Below, in pieces: positions 20,377 to 29,441 of a stretch of 64,000 nucleotides of DNA. The position numbers and the translations under genes are program-made. The notes beneath the pieces were generated by a model. The model was not told the origin of the DNA. It ran no database searches and was given only the letters and a program-made list of their open reading frames with translations. Numbering within the stretch: the first letter of the stretch is position 1; each line of letters opens with the position of its first letter. The stretch lies in IMG/VR virus record IMGVR_UViG_3300020477_000013, positions 1 through 64,000 of that record, one strand, 5' to 3'. This DNA comes from a virus.

Positions 20377-20942
20377 TGGGACTTATATTAGGACTAGACG
20401 TTTCAACATCATGTACAGGGTGGTGTATTTTACATCATGATGGATCCCTTGCAGAGATGGACAGTATTATATTGACTGGGCATAAAAGTGTCTACAAGAA
20501 GGCCCAGGCTGTCGAAGAGGCATTAACTGATGTTATGATAAGGTATGACATTTCGCATGTCTATATAGAAGAAAATTTACAGTCATTTCGGAGGGGGTTT
20601 TCATCTGCACAAACACTGTCAACGCTAGCTCGATTTAACGGAATTGTTTCTCTTCTATCATATCAGGTATGTGGTATCGAGCCTGTGCATATCAATGTTA
20701 ACGCAGCTAGGAAAGTTTTAGGTATAAAAATACTAAGCAAGAAAAAAGGTGGGGCCCCCACAAAAGAACAGGTCTTTAATTGGGTATCTGGTAATGTTTC
20801 AAATAGCACACATACCTGGCCAAAAAAGACTTTAAAGAGTGGGCCCCGCAAGGGCCAGACGATACTAGACGTATCTAGCTATGATATGGCTGATGCATAT
20901 GTTATATGTGCCGCTGGAATTGAAATGTACAACAACAAGTAA
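20376..20942 (+). CDS. ruvC: RuvC-type Holliday junction resolvase (188 aa)
   Basis: The protein opens with LILGLDVSTSCTGWCI, the RuvC/RNase H-fold signature with catalytic Asp8. A second acidic strand (VYIEENL, Glu65/Glu66) and a C-terminal YDMADAYVICAAG (Asp170, Asp173) complete the four-acidic-residue, metal-dependent active site. RuvC enzymes cut four-way DNA junctions; in large phages this removes branches from replicated concatemers before packaging, the job of endonuclease VII in T4. Length is close to bacterial RuvC (about 170-180 aa). The start overlaps the preceding stop by one base, and primase follows 18 bases later, so it leads a small replication/recombination operon next to terminase. 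Confidence 0.88.
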   Translation: MGLILGLDVSTSCTGWCILHHDGSLAEMDSIILTGHKSVYKKAQAVEEALTDVMIRYDISHVYIEENLQSFRRGFSSAQTLSTLARFNGIVSLLSYQVCGIEPVHINVNAARKVLGIKILSKKKGGAPTKEQVFNWVSGNVSNSTHTWPKKTLKSGPRKGQTILDVSSYDMADAYVICAAGIEMYNNK

Positions 20943-20960
20943 CTGTTTACAATTACATTG

Positions 20961-21932
20961 ATGCATTATGATTCTAGCAAATTGAACTTCTTAAAGAGGG
21001 TATTTGGTCCTCATGAGAAATCAAAAGACGGTGTGAATTATGCTTTTAAATGTCCTAATTGCGGAAAGCAGGGTAGTACAAAGAAAAAGCTAGTTATAAA
21101 AATTGATGATGGAGTATACCAGTGTTGGGTTTGTGACATTAAGGGGAAAAACCTAGGTTACCTTATTAAGAAATACAGGCCGTCATCATTTGTGGAATAC
21201 CAGGGTACTTATAGAAACTCCACAAGAGGGTCCAGAAATTATGATATCATGGCCGACGAAGAACAGCTTCTGGAGCTGCCGAATGGGTTTAGGTTGCTTG
21301 CTGTTTCTAACGGGATAGTTGATCCGGATTTTGCTGCTGTTAAAAAATATGCAACTTCTAGGATGATTGATGAAAGAGATTTGTGGTATTTTAAGGTAGG
21401 GACATGTCTTAAGGGTAGGTATAGGAGACGATTAATCGTCCCTTCATTTGACGAAGAGGGCAAGCTGAATTATTATGTTGCAAGAACGATAGACAAAGAT
21501 AATCCCAGGAAGTACTTAAATCCCAGAGTTTCGAAAAGAGATATCATTTTTAACGAGATTAACATTAATTGGAATGAGGAGCTTACCTTAGTGGAAGGCC
21601 CATTCGATTTGATGAAGTGTAATGAAAATTCATCTTGTATTCTAGGTAGTAACTTTAATAAAAAATACAGGCTATTTAAGAAGATAGTTGAAAATAGGAC
21701 TCCAGTATTATTGGCATTAGACCCAGATGCTACAAAGAAAATGCATGATATTGCGATGCTGTTATCTCAATATGGCGTGAGCGTTAGGGTCATTCATATT
21801 AAGGGTCATGAAGATGTTGGGTCAATGACAAAGGGTGAGTTTTTGCATTTAAGGAAAAATGCAGTTTCCTGGAGCGGAAACGATAGATTAATGCATATTA
21901 TCGGTGGTATTAAGAGCGGGTCAATCCTGTGA
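20961..21932 (+). CDS. DNA primase, zinc-binding plus TOPRIM type (323 aa)
   Basis: The N-terminus holds a four-cysteine zinc ribbon (CPNC and, about 25 residues on, CWVC), as in DnaG/gp61-type primases that use it to recognise template DNA. The TOPRIM catalytic core follows: LTLVEGPFDLMKC supplies the conserved Glu and LLALDPDATKK the D-x-D metal-binding pair. Length matches T4 gp61 (342 aa). It would synthesise RNA primers for lagging-strand replication. A TTG three bases upstream (20958) is an alternative start; I prefer the ATG at 20961, though neither has a strong ribosome binding site. It lies between the resolvase and the Mre11-Rad50 fusion. Confidence 0.85.
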   Translation: MHYDSSKLNFLKRVFGPHEKSKDGVNYAFKCPNCGKQGSTKKKLVIKIDDGVYQCWVCDIKGKNLGYLIKKYRPSSFVEYQGTYRNSTRGSRNYDIMADEEQLLELPNGFRLLAVSNGIVDPDFAAVKKYATSRMIDERDLWYFKVGTCLKGRYRRRLIVPSFDEEGKLNYYVARTIDKDNPRKYLNPRVSKRDIIFNEININWNEELTLVEGPFDLMKCNENSSCILGSNFNKKYRLFKKIVENRTPVLLALDPDATKKMHDIAMLLSQYGVSVRVIHIKGHEDVGSMTKGEFLHLRKNAVSWSGNDRLMHIIGGIKSGSIL

Positions 21933-21943
21933 GGTTATGAGAT

Positions 21944-24900
21944 ATGAGTTTTAGATGTGTGCATATAGCGGACGTGCATTTTAGAGGGTTAACTAGGCAC
22001 GAAGAATATCGAGAAACGTTCGAGGGCATGTTTAAAGATGTCCGTGCGTTGAAGCCTGATGTTATCTATGTCGGGGGTGATATAGTTCACTCAAAGACAC
22101 AGGGGATATCACCTGAGTTAATTGATATACTTAGCTGGTGGTTTAAGGCCATGGCTGACATTTGTGATGTTCACATCATTTTAGGGAATCATGATGGCTT
22201 AGTCTTGAACAAGCATCGCCAAGATGCAATATCACCTATTATTAATGCTATAGATCCCCGAGGCGAGAGGCTTCACCTGTACAAGAAATCCGGAACATAC
22301 CCCACAGGTGTTCCTGGTTTTAACTGGTGCGTTTTTTCATGCTTCGATGAAGAGTCATGGGGCGATGTCCGGCCCATAGATGGTGAGATTAATATAGCAT
22401 TGTTTCATGGGGGTGTTGCGGGATCAGCAACAGACATAGAGTGGCAGATTGAGGCAGATGTAGACATGTCATTTTTTAATGACTATGACTTTGCCTTCTT
22501 GGGTGATATTCACAAGATGCAATTCTTAGATGACAATAAAAGAATTGCTTATTGCGGTTCAACAATCCAACAGAACTATGGGGAAACGCCTGGTAAGGGC
22601 TACCTGGTGTGGGATATTCGTACTCGTGACGACTTTGATGTTGAATTTCATGAGGCTAGTCACGCATACCCTTTTGTGACAATAGATTGGTCAGGAGATG
22701 TTGAGGATACAATGATGGTTGCCAGAGCTCATCCAAATCATTCGAGGTTTAGGATTAGGGCCTCTGACATGATATCACAGTCAGAGATAAAGCAACTCCA
22801 TCGTTCACTAAAGAAAGAGAAGTTAGCGCATGAGATAGTTTTTAAGTACGATCAGGCTCAGCGAGATGACCTAGTTCATTCTTCATTTGGCGAAATGACA
22901 AGAGAAGACCTCAGGGATGCAAGAACCCATATGAAACTTATGAGGCAGTTTTATTCTTCTACACATGATTTCTCTGATGAGACATGGGAGAGGGTTGAAA
23001 AGCTAATTAATAAGTTCGTAGCACAGATATCCGTGGAGGATAAATCATCACGAAATTCTAGGTGGTCTATTAAGAGCCTGAGGTTCAACAATATTTTTTC
23101 TTATGGAAAAAATAACTTTATAGATTTTGAGAAGCTAAATGGAATTACTGGGATCTTTGGTAAGAATAGGACAGGAAAGTCTTCTATAGCTGGCACATTA
23201 ATGTACTCTCTCTTTAATACAACCGACAGAGGACCTATCAAGAATTTGCATATTATTAACATGCGCAAAGGTCACTGCTCTGCGACAGTCGATTTCATGG
23301 TTGACGGAAATATGTATCGTACCGATAGGCAATCTGTACGCCACCAGACACGGGCCGGAAAGACTCATGCTGTTACCCACCTAAACCTATCTAGGTTAAA
23401 TTCAGCAGGTGAGATTATTCAGGATCTTAATGGTGAACAGAGAAGAGAGACAGAAAAGAGCCTAAGGAAACTAGTTGGGACGCCAGAAGATTTTTTGCTA
23501 ACATCACTCGCTAGCCAGGGGGAAATGAATTCTTTTATCAAGAATAGGGCAACCCAAAGAAAGGCTATTCTTGCTAAGTTTTTAGATCTTAATATCTTTG
23601 ATAGAATGGCAGACATAGCAAAAGATGAGTCTGCCTCGATAAAAGCGTTGCTAAAAAGAGTACCTGATAAGGATTGGACACAATTAATAGAGAGAAAATC
23701 AGATGTCTTAGTAAAGAAGATACAGTCAAAAGAAGAATTAACTGTAGATCTAGAAAAACAACAGGCTGACCTACAAGAACTACAGATTACCCTAGCGACT
23801 CATCATGATAAGGAGGCTGTTACTGAGGCAGATGTTAATACCCTTGAGCTGAAAATAGGCACTTTTAATGATGACTTATCAAGCTTGGAAAAAAGAGTCT
23901 CCAGCTTACAAGATGAACATGAGTCTTCGCTTGAGAAAGTAGAAAAGATCCAGCTCGTAAAGGAACAATTCCCCATACAGGAGCTAAAAGAGCAACTAGG
24001 AATACAACATGATTTAGAGAAGAGCCTTATAGAGCTTGAGCATGCACATGAAAAAGAGAAAGCACGCCTAAAATCCCAGCACAAATCTGTCAAGATATTA
24101 AGTGAAGTACCTTGCGGCGACATGTTTCCAAAATGTAAATTTATCAAGAATTCGCATAATGACAAATTGTTGCTGGAGTCTCAAGAGGAAAAGACAAAAG
24201 AAATTTTATCTAATGTTCGGGCATCTAGGCGCGCACTTAAAAAGTTATCTGAACAAAGCTTAAGCGAAAAAATTAGAAAATATGACGAAATACTAATGCA
24301 GGAGTCAGAGCTTAAATTAGAGAATTCCAAAAGAGAATTGCAGCTAAGCGATCTGGCAAATCAAAAAAATAAGGTTTCTCGAATTATTAATGAGTCAAAT
24401 CTTGAGCTTACAAGCATGAAATTAAGGGTGTCGGATTCATCTACTGCCAAGCAGGTAAGTGCAATCCGCAGCAAGATAAACTCCATACGAGGGAACATAA
24501 ATAAACTTGATTCTAAGAGGATGTCATGCTCTGAATCAATTGCCTTACTGAAAAAAGAGATTAGAAATTTAAAGAAAGAGAGAGATGAGAATAAGCATCT
24601 CTTAGATGAGTGGAAAAGTTATGAAATAATAACGAACGCAGTCTCTAGAAAGGGGATTCCCCTACAGATTATGAGTGCGCAGTTGCCGATTATTAACATA
24701 GAGATATCTAAGATCCTACAGGGTGTCGTAGGTTTTACGGTTGAGCTTGAGGCTGATCCTGCATCAAATGACATGGATATCTTTATAGATTATGGCGATT
24801 CACGTAGGGTCATAGAGTGTGCATCTGGAATGGAAAAAATGATGGCATCTTTAGCTATTCGTGTTGCATTAATTAATGTATCTGCTTTGCCCAAGACAGA

Positions 24901-25096
24901 TTTATTAATTATTGACGAGGGCTTTGGCGCTTTGGATGATATGAATGTTGAGGCCTGCAACCGGCTACTTGCGTCTTTAAAGAAGTGGTTTAAGAACATA
25001 CTGGTTATTTCGCATGTCGATGCTGTAAAAGATGCTGTAGATAATGTTTTAGAGATAACCACAAAGGGCAAGGATGCACGTGTATTTTATGAATAA
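21944..25096 (+). CDS. Fused Mre11-Rad50 (SbcD-SbcC; gp47-gp46) nuclease/ATPase (1050 aa)
   Basis: One frame joins two enzymes. Residues 1-345 are an Mre11/SbcD phosphoesterase with the full metal-binding set: D10-x-H12, GGD46-xx-H49, GNHD (81-84), H155 and GDIH (187-190). From residue 370 the Rad50/SbcC ATPase follows: a Walker A loop (GKNRTGKSS) near 404-412, a long Glu/Lys-rich coiled coil at about 560-905, an apex with a Cys pair (CGDMFPKC, about 724-731), then the ABC signature (ECASGMEKMM) near 957 and Walker B (LLIIDEGFGALDD) near 986. The complex processes DNA ends and hairpins for recombination-dependent replication. In T4 these are separate proteins (gp47, gp46). I see no stop, frameshift or internal start with a good ribosome binding site between the halves. 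Confidence 0.9.
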   Translation: MSFRCVHIADVHFRGLTRHEEYRETFEGMFKDVRALKPDVIYVGGDIVHSKTQGISPELIDILSWWFKAMADICDVHIILGNHDGLVLNKHRQDAISPIINAIDPRGERLHLYKKSGTYPTGVPGFNWCVFSCFDEESWGDVRPIDGEINIALFHGGVAGSATDIEWQIEADVDMSFFNDYDFAFLGDIHKMQFLDDNKRIAYCGSTIQQNYGETPGKGYLVWDIRTRDDFDVEFHEASHAYPFVTIDWSGDVEDTMMVARAHPNHSRFRIRASDMISQSEIKQLHRSLKKEKLAHEIVFKYDQAQRDDLVHSSFGEMTREDLRDARTHMKLMRQFYSSTHDFSDETWERVEKLINKFVAQISVEDKSSRNSRWSIKSLRFNNIFSYGKNNFIDFEKLNGITGIFGKNRTGKSSIAGTLMYSLFNTTDRGPIKNLHIINMRKGHCSATVDFMVDGNMYRTDRQSVRHQTRAGKTHAVTHLNLSRLNSAGEIIQDLNGEQRRETEKSLRKLVGTPEDFLLTSLASQGEMNSFIKNRATQRKAILAKFLDLNIFDRMADIAKDESASIKALLKRVPDKDWTQLIERKSDVLVKKIQSKEELTVDLEKQQADLQELQITLATHHDKEAVTEADVNTLELKIGTFNDDLSSLEKRVSSLQDEHESSLEKVEKIQLVKEQFPIQELKEQLGIQHDLEKSLIELEHAHEKEKARLKSQHKSVKILSEVPCGDMFPKCKFIKNSHNDKLLLESQEEKTKEILSNVRASRRALKKLSEQSLSEKIRKYDEILMQESELKLENSKRELQLSDLANQKNKVSRIINESNLELTSMKLRVSDSSTAKQVSAIRSKINSIRGNINKLDSKRMSCSESIALLKKEIRNLKKERDENKHLLDEWKSYEIITNAVSRKGIPLQIMSAQLPIINIEISKILQGVVGFTVELEADPASNDMDIFIDYGDSRRVIECASGMEKMMASLAIRVALINVSALPKTDLLIIDEGFGALDDMNVEACNRLLASLKKWFKNILVISHVDAVKDAVDNVLEITTKGKDARVFYE

Positions 25097-25382
25097 CGAT
25101 TGGAAAGAAATATCTAGGAATAGGGAAATGTCAATCGGGAAATTTGGTATTACTATCATCAGACCTAGATCGTATGATGACCCCTACCCCCTTGATTGTC
25201 CGATTTGCAAATTTCTAATTAAGGGCCTTGAGGATATCTATATGCTAGATAAATTTGGGTGCTGCCAAGAGTGTGCTTTTACATGGGCTCAACCCCGCCG
25301 GCATGAGTGGGAAGAGGGTTGGCGCCCGACACTCGAACAAATAAATGATAACAATACCAGACGTCTAGAAGGTATAAAATAG
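25074..25382 (+). CDS. Small zinc-ribbon-like protein (102 aa)
   Basis: The core carries two Cys pairs, CPIC and CQEC, about 27 residues apart, the spacing of a zinc ribbon, flanked by charged segments. No catalytic motif is visible. It overlaps the 3' end of the Mre11-Rad50 gene by 23 bases if the ATG at 25074 is used (AAAGGG five bases upstream supports it); a second ATG at 25089 would overlap by 8. Tight coupling suggests a role with the recombination nuclease or terminase, for example as a DNA- or protein-binding adaptor; this is inference from position. The family is not recognised. Confidence 0.6.
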   Translation: MHVYFMNNDWKEISRNREMSIGKFGITIIRPRSYDDPYPLDCPICKFLIKGLEDIYMLDKFGCCQECAFTWAQPRRHEWEEGWRPTLEQINDNNTRRLEGIK

Positions 25383-25417
25383 ATAAGGTGTCATAATTAT
25401 AAGAAACGGAGATTCAC

Positions 25418-25792
25418 ATGTTAGATCTAGAAGATATTAATGCATTAGGTAACATACTAGACTTTACGGTCGGAAGTTCAGGGGACGGAAGGACTGGTAT
25501 TGCTAGCTCCCTACAGGGTGATGTTTTGACCCTAAAATTCTCTACCATAGTATACTTTGCTAGCGAGAGAAGTATGAGAGACCAAGTTGATCGTTTAAAT
25601 GACGAGTCAGTGCAGATATTAGCAGATACAGTTTCTAACCTAAAGAAAGAGTTTAAAGACATGACGGGTAACTCCCTTAAGGTCACTGAACTTTCCAACA
25701 AGAGTGACTTAGAGCTTATACAGGCAACAAATAATTCACCTAGAAAGATAGCTTACTACAGAAGATTTGCGGATCTCCAGGTTGATGTCTAA
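25418..25792 (+). CDS. Hypothetical protein upstream of terminase (124 aa)
   Basis: Unrecognised. The sequence has an N-terminal beta-like half (GDVLTLKFSTIVYFA) and a helical, charged C-terminal half (residues 50-85). A GGAG motif precedes the ATG, and the stop overlaps the terminase start (TAATG), so the two proteins are probably made in fixed ratio. The position is where a small terminase subunit might sit, but I see no helix-turn-helix or the long central coiled coil of T4 gp16, so I do not assign that function. Confidence 0.55.
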   Translation: MLDLEDINALGNILDFTVGSSGDGRTGIASSLQGDVLTLKFSTIVYFASERSMRDQVDRLNDESVQILADTVSNLKKEFKDMTGNSLKVTELSNKSDLELIQATNNSPRKIAYYRRFADLQVDV

Positions 25793-27396
25793 TGCCTCCT
25801 GTGAATAAGCAGAGGCAAGTTAAAGAGATCATAAGGTGCGGAAAAGATCCTGTATATTTTTTAAATAAATACGTTAAAATTCAACATCCAACTCGGGGCC
25901 TGATATCATTTAATACCTACCCATTTCAGGATGATTGTCTGCAGCAGTTTGTAGATCACAGGTTCAATATTATTCTTAAGTCTCGCCAGCTTGGTATATC
26001 TACTCTGACTGCCGCATATGCCATATGGCTTTCTATCTTTTATAAGGACAAGAATGTTCTTGTTATTGCGACAAAGCTTAGCGTCGCGATGAATTTTATA
26101 AAAAAGGTAAAGGTAGCTTTAAAGAATTTGCCAAATTGGCTGGTGCTACCTCAAATAGTATCGAATAACAAACAGTCGGTCGAATTTAGCAATGGGTCTA
26201 CGATCAAGGCAATTCCGACATCTGATGATGCAGGTAGATCAGAGGCATTATCACTGTTAATCGTTGATGAGGCAGCATTTGTTAGAAATTTCGATGAGCT
26301 GTGGATGGGCCTATATCCGACGATCTCTACTGGTGGTCGTGCTATTGTTTTATCAACGCCTAATGGCGTTGGGGGACAGTATCATGAACTTTATGTTCGT
26401 GCTGAAGAGAGTACTAACGAGTTTAATCCAATCAAGCTTCCTTGGGACGTGCATCCTGAGCATGATCAAGAGTGGTTTGATAAAGAATCAAAGAATTTTT
26501 CAAAAAAGCAGATTGCACAAGAGTTCTTATGCGATTTTGCCGCTTCAGGCGATACATTTTTAACCGCAGAGGATTTAGAATATATACGAGTCACAGTCCG
26601 ACCGCCAATGGATAGATGGGGTCCTGATATGGGCGTGTGGGTATGGAAATATGCATTGACTGAACACAGTTATGTAATATCAGCAGATGTCGCGCGCGGC
26701 GATGCAGCTGATCATTCTACATTTCAAGTTATAGATACTCATGAGTCAGAGATAGTTGCAGAATACAAGGGGAAATTACCCCCAGATCAATTTGCAATGT
26801 TGCTAAACGAGGCAGGCCGAAGGTATAATAATGCTCTCCTATGCCCTGAGAATAATACATACGGGTATGCTGTCATAATGAAATTAAAGGAGATGGCTTA
26901 TCCTAACTTGTATTTTAAGAATCAAAAAGACAAATATTCATCTTCTTATTCAAACGAGAGTAACATTCACAAGATAGGGTTTACCACAACTGCACAGAGT
27001 AGAAACCAAATTCTGACAAAACTGGAAGAGGTTATTAGGAATAAACATGTCAAGGTATACTCGTCTAGACTTTATGAAGAGCTCAAGACATTCGTCTGGA
27101 TCGGTAGTAAGGCACAAGCGCAGAAGGGTAAAAATGATGATCTAGTTATAGCTACCGCTATAGGTGTGTGGTTATATGATACATCTCCGTCAATTAGCAG
27201 GCACGCTGTTGATGTCAACAAGGCAATGCTGGCAGCATTTGCAGTTAATGACACTAACCAAGGTAAGGTTTCTTCTAGGAGCGAGTGGGTCTCAAAAAGA
27301 CTAAACCCATTTGTACCGGTAGTCCTTAATGACGTTCCAACACCTACAAGCGGATCTCACCACCCTGTGTACGGAGATCTTTCTTGGTTAGTTTAA
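25792..27396 (+). CDS. terL: Terminase large subunit, gp17-like (534 aa)
   Basis: DNA packaging motor. The N-terminal ATPase has an adenine-binding region (residues 44-50, FQDDCLQ), a Walker A loop SRQLGIST (64-71), Walker B LLIVDEAA (155-162) and the coupling motif LSTPNG (187-192). The C-terminal RNase H-fold nuclease begins SADVARGDAADHS with Asp299 and continues with CPENNTYG (Glu353) and a later Asp pair in GKNDDLVIA, matching the three-acid active site of gp17. It cuts concatemeric DNA and pumps it through the portal encoded immediately downstream. The length is slightly shorter than T4 gp17 (610 aa). Start choice is fixed by TAATG coupling to the preceding gene. Confidence 0.93.
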   Translation: MPPVNKQRQVKEIIRCGKDPVYFLNKYVKIQHPTRGLISFNTYPFQDDCLQQFVDHRFNIILKSRQLGISTLTAAYAIWLSIFYKDKNVLVIATKLSVAMNFIKKVKVALKNLPNWLVLPQIVSNNKQSVEFSNGSTIKAIPTSDDAGRSEALSLLIVDEAAFVRNFDELWMGLYPTISTGGRAIVLSTPNGVGGQYHELYVRAEESTNEFNPIKLPWDVHPEHDQEWFDKESKNFSKKQIAQEFLCDFAASGDTFLTAEDLEYIRVTVRPPMDRWGPDMGVWVWKYALTEHSYVISADVARGDAADHSTFQVIDTHESEIVAEYKGKLPPDQFAMLLNEAGRRYNNALLCPENNTYGYAVIMKLKEMAYPNLYFKNQKDKYSSSYSNESNIHKIGFTTTAQSRNQILTKLEEVIRNKHVKVYSSRLYEELKTFVWIGSKAQAQKGKNDDLVIATAIGVWLYDTSPSISRHAVDVNKAMLAAFAVNDTNQGKVSSRSEWVSKRLNPFVPVVLNDVPTPTSGSHHPVYGDLSWLV

Positions 27397-27458
27397 GTTT
27401 ATTGTCTTATTAATCTGACGTACAATAAATAGTTATATTTTCATGGAAAGAGTAAACC

Positions 27459-29441
27459 ATGCCTAGAAAAACACAAAACTTATTCCAGCGATTAACTCAG
27501 CTCTTTAGATCTGGCCCGATTATTAAAAGAAAAGTCAGAAATTTTTCTGAGCCTACCGCGTCGACAGCCCTTGAGCTATTTCAGAGAGCTCATAGTGATG
27601 TCTATAACAGCACACTAAGCTCGTACGGTTCATTCGACCGTATGTCAAGATATAGCGATTTTAGTGAGATGGAGGCGACTCCGGAGATATCGTCTGCATT
27701 AGACATATATTCTGAAGAGACGGTTTCACCTGATGACAAGGGCAGAATACTACACATATATTCAGAAAACCGTCGGATTCATGAGATTTTAGAGAACTTA
27801 TTTTATGATATCTTAAACGTCGAATTTAACCTAGTAATGTGGGTAAGAAATCTATGCAAATATGGCGATTTCTTTTTGTTTAATGACGTTTCCCCAGAGT
27901 ATGGTGTTATCAATGCATATCCGATAGCTATTTCTGAGATTGAAAGAGAAGAAAATTTCGATCCTAATAACCCATCAGCCGTGAGGTTTAGGTGGCTGAC
28001 ACAGGGGAATACAATTTTAGAAAACTGGCAAGTCTCTCACTTTAGATTGCTGGGAAATGATGCATTCTTACCATATGGTACTTCTGTGCTGGAGTCAGCT
28101 AGGAGAATATGGCGTCAGCTTATATTAATTGAAGACGCAATGCTCGTATATCGCGTTATTCGTGCACCTGAGCGACGTGTGTTCTATATAGATGTAGGTA
28201 ATGTACCTCCAGAAGATGTGGCTGGTTACCTTGAGCAAGCACAATCATCCCTTAAGAGAAGCCAGGTGATAGACAAAGATAATGGCAAGGTCGACCTAAG
28301 GTATAACCCCCTTTCGGTTGATGAAGATTATTTCTTACCTGTTAGAGGTGGCGAATCAGGTACAAAGATTGATACGCTAGCAGGTGGTCAAAATACTGCT
28401 GCAATTGAGGATGTTGAATATATCCAGAAGAAATTATTTGCAGCGCTTAAGATACCTCGTGCTTATTTGGGGTATGATGAAGAAATAGGCTCCAAGGCAA
28501 CATTGGCACAGGAAGACATCAGGTTCTCGAGGTCAATTCAGAGAATTCAGAAAACAGTTATTGCTGAACTTAATAAACTAGCTATGATACATCTCTTTTG
28601 TCATGGGTATGAGGGTGATGATTTAATCGATTTTGACTTAAAACTATCTAATCCTTCGTCTGTTGCCCAGCAGCAGAAATTAGAGTTAATTCGTGCTAGG
28701 TTTGAAATTGCAGGTACAGCCCCGGAGGGATTAGTTAGTAGGGACTGGATCAGGAAAAATGTGATGGGCTTGACTGATAATGACATTAAGCAAATCGAGA
28801 AAGAAAAAGAGGAAGATAAGATTAGGGATACTGAACTTGAAGCAGCGGCTACAGGCGGTGATGCGGATGCCGGTGGTGCCGACGCAGGTGGGGGTGACGA
28901 TGCCGGTGGGCTCTTCGCGGCCGATATTCCGACTGGTCAGCTATTAACAGCCGAACCTCCAACAGATCGTGAGGGTTCTGATGATGACCCTAGCGACGAT
29001 GAAGAGGATGATGAGATTATTTCACTGTCTATCGATGATGAAGATGCTCCTGCAAAGGCTCAGCAACAGATAAGGAATGCATTTAATGAGCCAATAAAGA
29101 AGAGAAGAGTGACCCACGCAGGTGCAGATAGATTACATACGCCTGATTTTTTGAGTATGACATCAGTGGGGAAGCCTGCTAGGAACCAAGATTCTCTAAA
29201 CATGCCACATGAGAGGGACTGGTTAAAAAATCCGTTTAAGGAAGGCTCTATGCTTGATCCGACATGGGATGATCTATCGTCAGTTAGTGACGGCAGTCGC
29301 CATGCAAAATTTACTGTTGAGATGGAATCTGTCATAAATAGTCTTCGTGGCGCAATAAATATTAAAGACAATAAAGGTCTTTTGTCTGAAGATGCTGAAG
29401 ATAAATTGGGGGAGCTGGAATCTGATGGGAAAAGCTCATAA
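27459..29441 (+). CDS. Portal vertex protein, gp20-like (660 aa)
   Basis: The body matches T4-type portals: RYSDFSEMEATPEISSALDIYSEE near residues 65-90 (kept within the conserved EIS-ALDIY pattern), FNLVMWVRNLCKYGDFF, and later YIQKKLFAALKIPRAYLGYDEE. It forms the dodecameric ring through which DNA enters and the neck attaches. It is longer than T4 gp20 (524 aa) because of an extra C-terminal region from about residue 460: Gly/Ala/Asp low complexity (GGDADAGGADAGGG), then a strongly acidic stretch, then about 100 residues of unknown role. Gene order terminase-portal-protease-scaffold-capsid follows T4. Upstream (27418-27432) lies an AT-rich promoter-like element. Confidence 0.92.
   Translation: MPRKTQNLFQRLTQLFRSGPIIKRKVRNFSEPTASTALELFQRAHSDVYNSTLSSYGSFDRMSRYSDFSEMEATPEISSALDIYSEETVSPDDKGRILHIYSENRRIHEILENLFYDILNVEFNLVMWVRNLCKYGDFFLFNDVSPEYGVINAYPIAISEIEREENFDPNNPSAVRFRWLTQGNTILENWQVSHFRLLGNDAFLPYGTSVLESARRIWRQLILIEDAMLVYRVIRAPERRVFYIDVGNVPPEDVAGYLEQAQSSLKRSQVIDKDNGKVDLRYNPLSVDEDYFLPVRGGESGTKIDTLAGGQNTAAIEDVEYIQKKLFAALKIPRAYLGYDEEIGSKATLAQEDIRFSRSIQRIQKTVIAELNKLAMIHLFCHGYEGDDLIDFDLKLSNPSSVAQQQKLELIRARFEIAGTAPEGLVSRDWIRKNVMGLTDNDIKQIEKEKEEDKIRDTELEAAATGGDADAGGADAGGGDDAGGLFAADIPTGQLLTAEPPTDREGSDDDPSDDEEDDEIISLSIDDEDAPAKAQQQIRNAFNEPIKKRRVTHAGADRLHTPDFLSMTSVGKPARNQDSLNMPHERDWLKNPFKEGSMLDPTWDDLSSVSDGSRHAKFTVEMESVINSLRGAINIKDNKGLLSEDAEDKLGELESDGKSS

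Noticed and set aside
25418-25792. Small terminase subunit
   Set aside because: The position before terminase large subunit invites the call, but the sequence lacks the helix-turn-helix and coiled-coil pattern, so it is left hypothetical.
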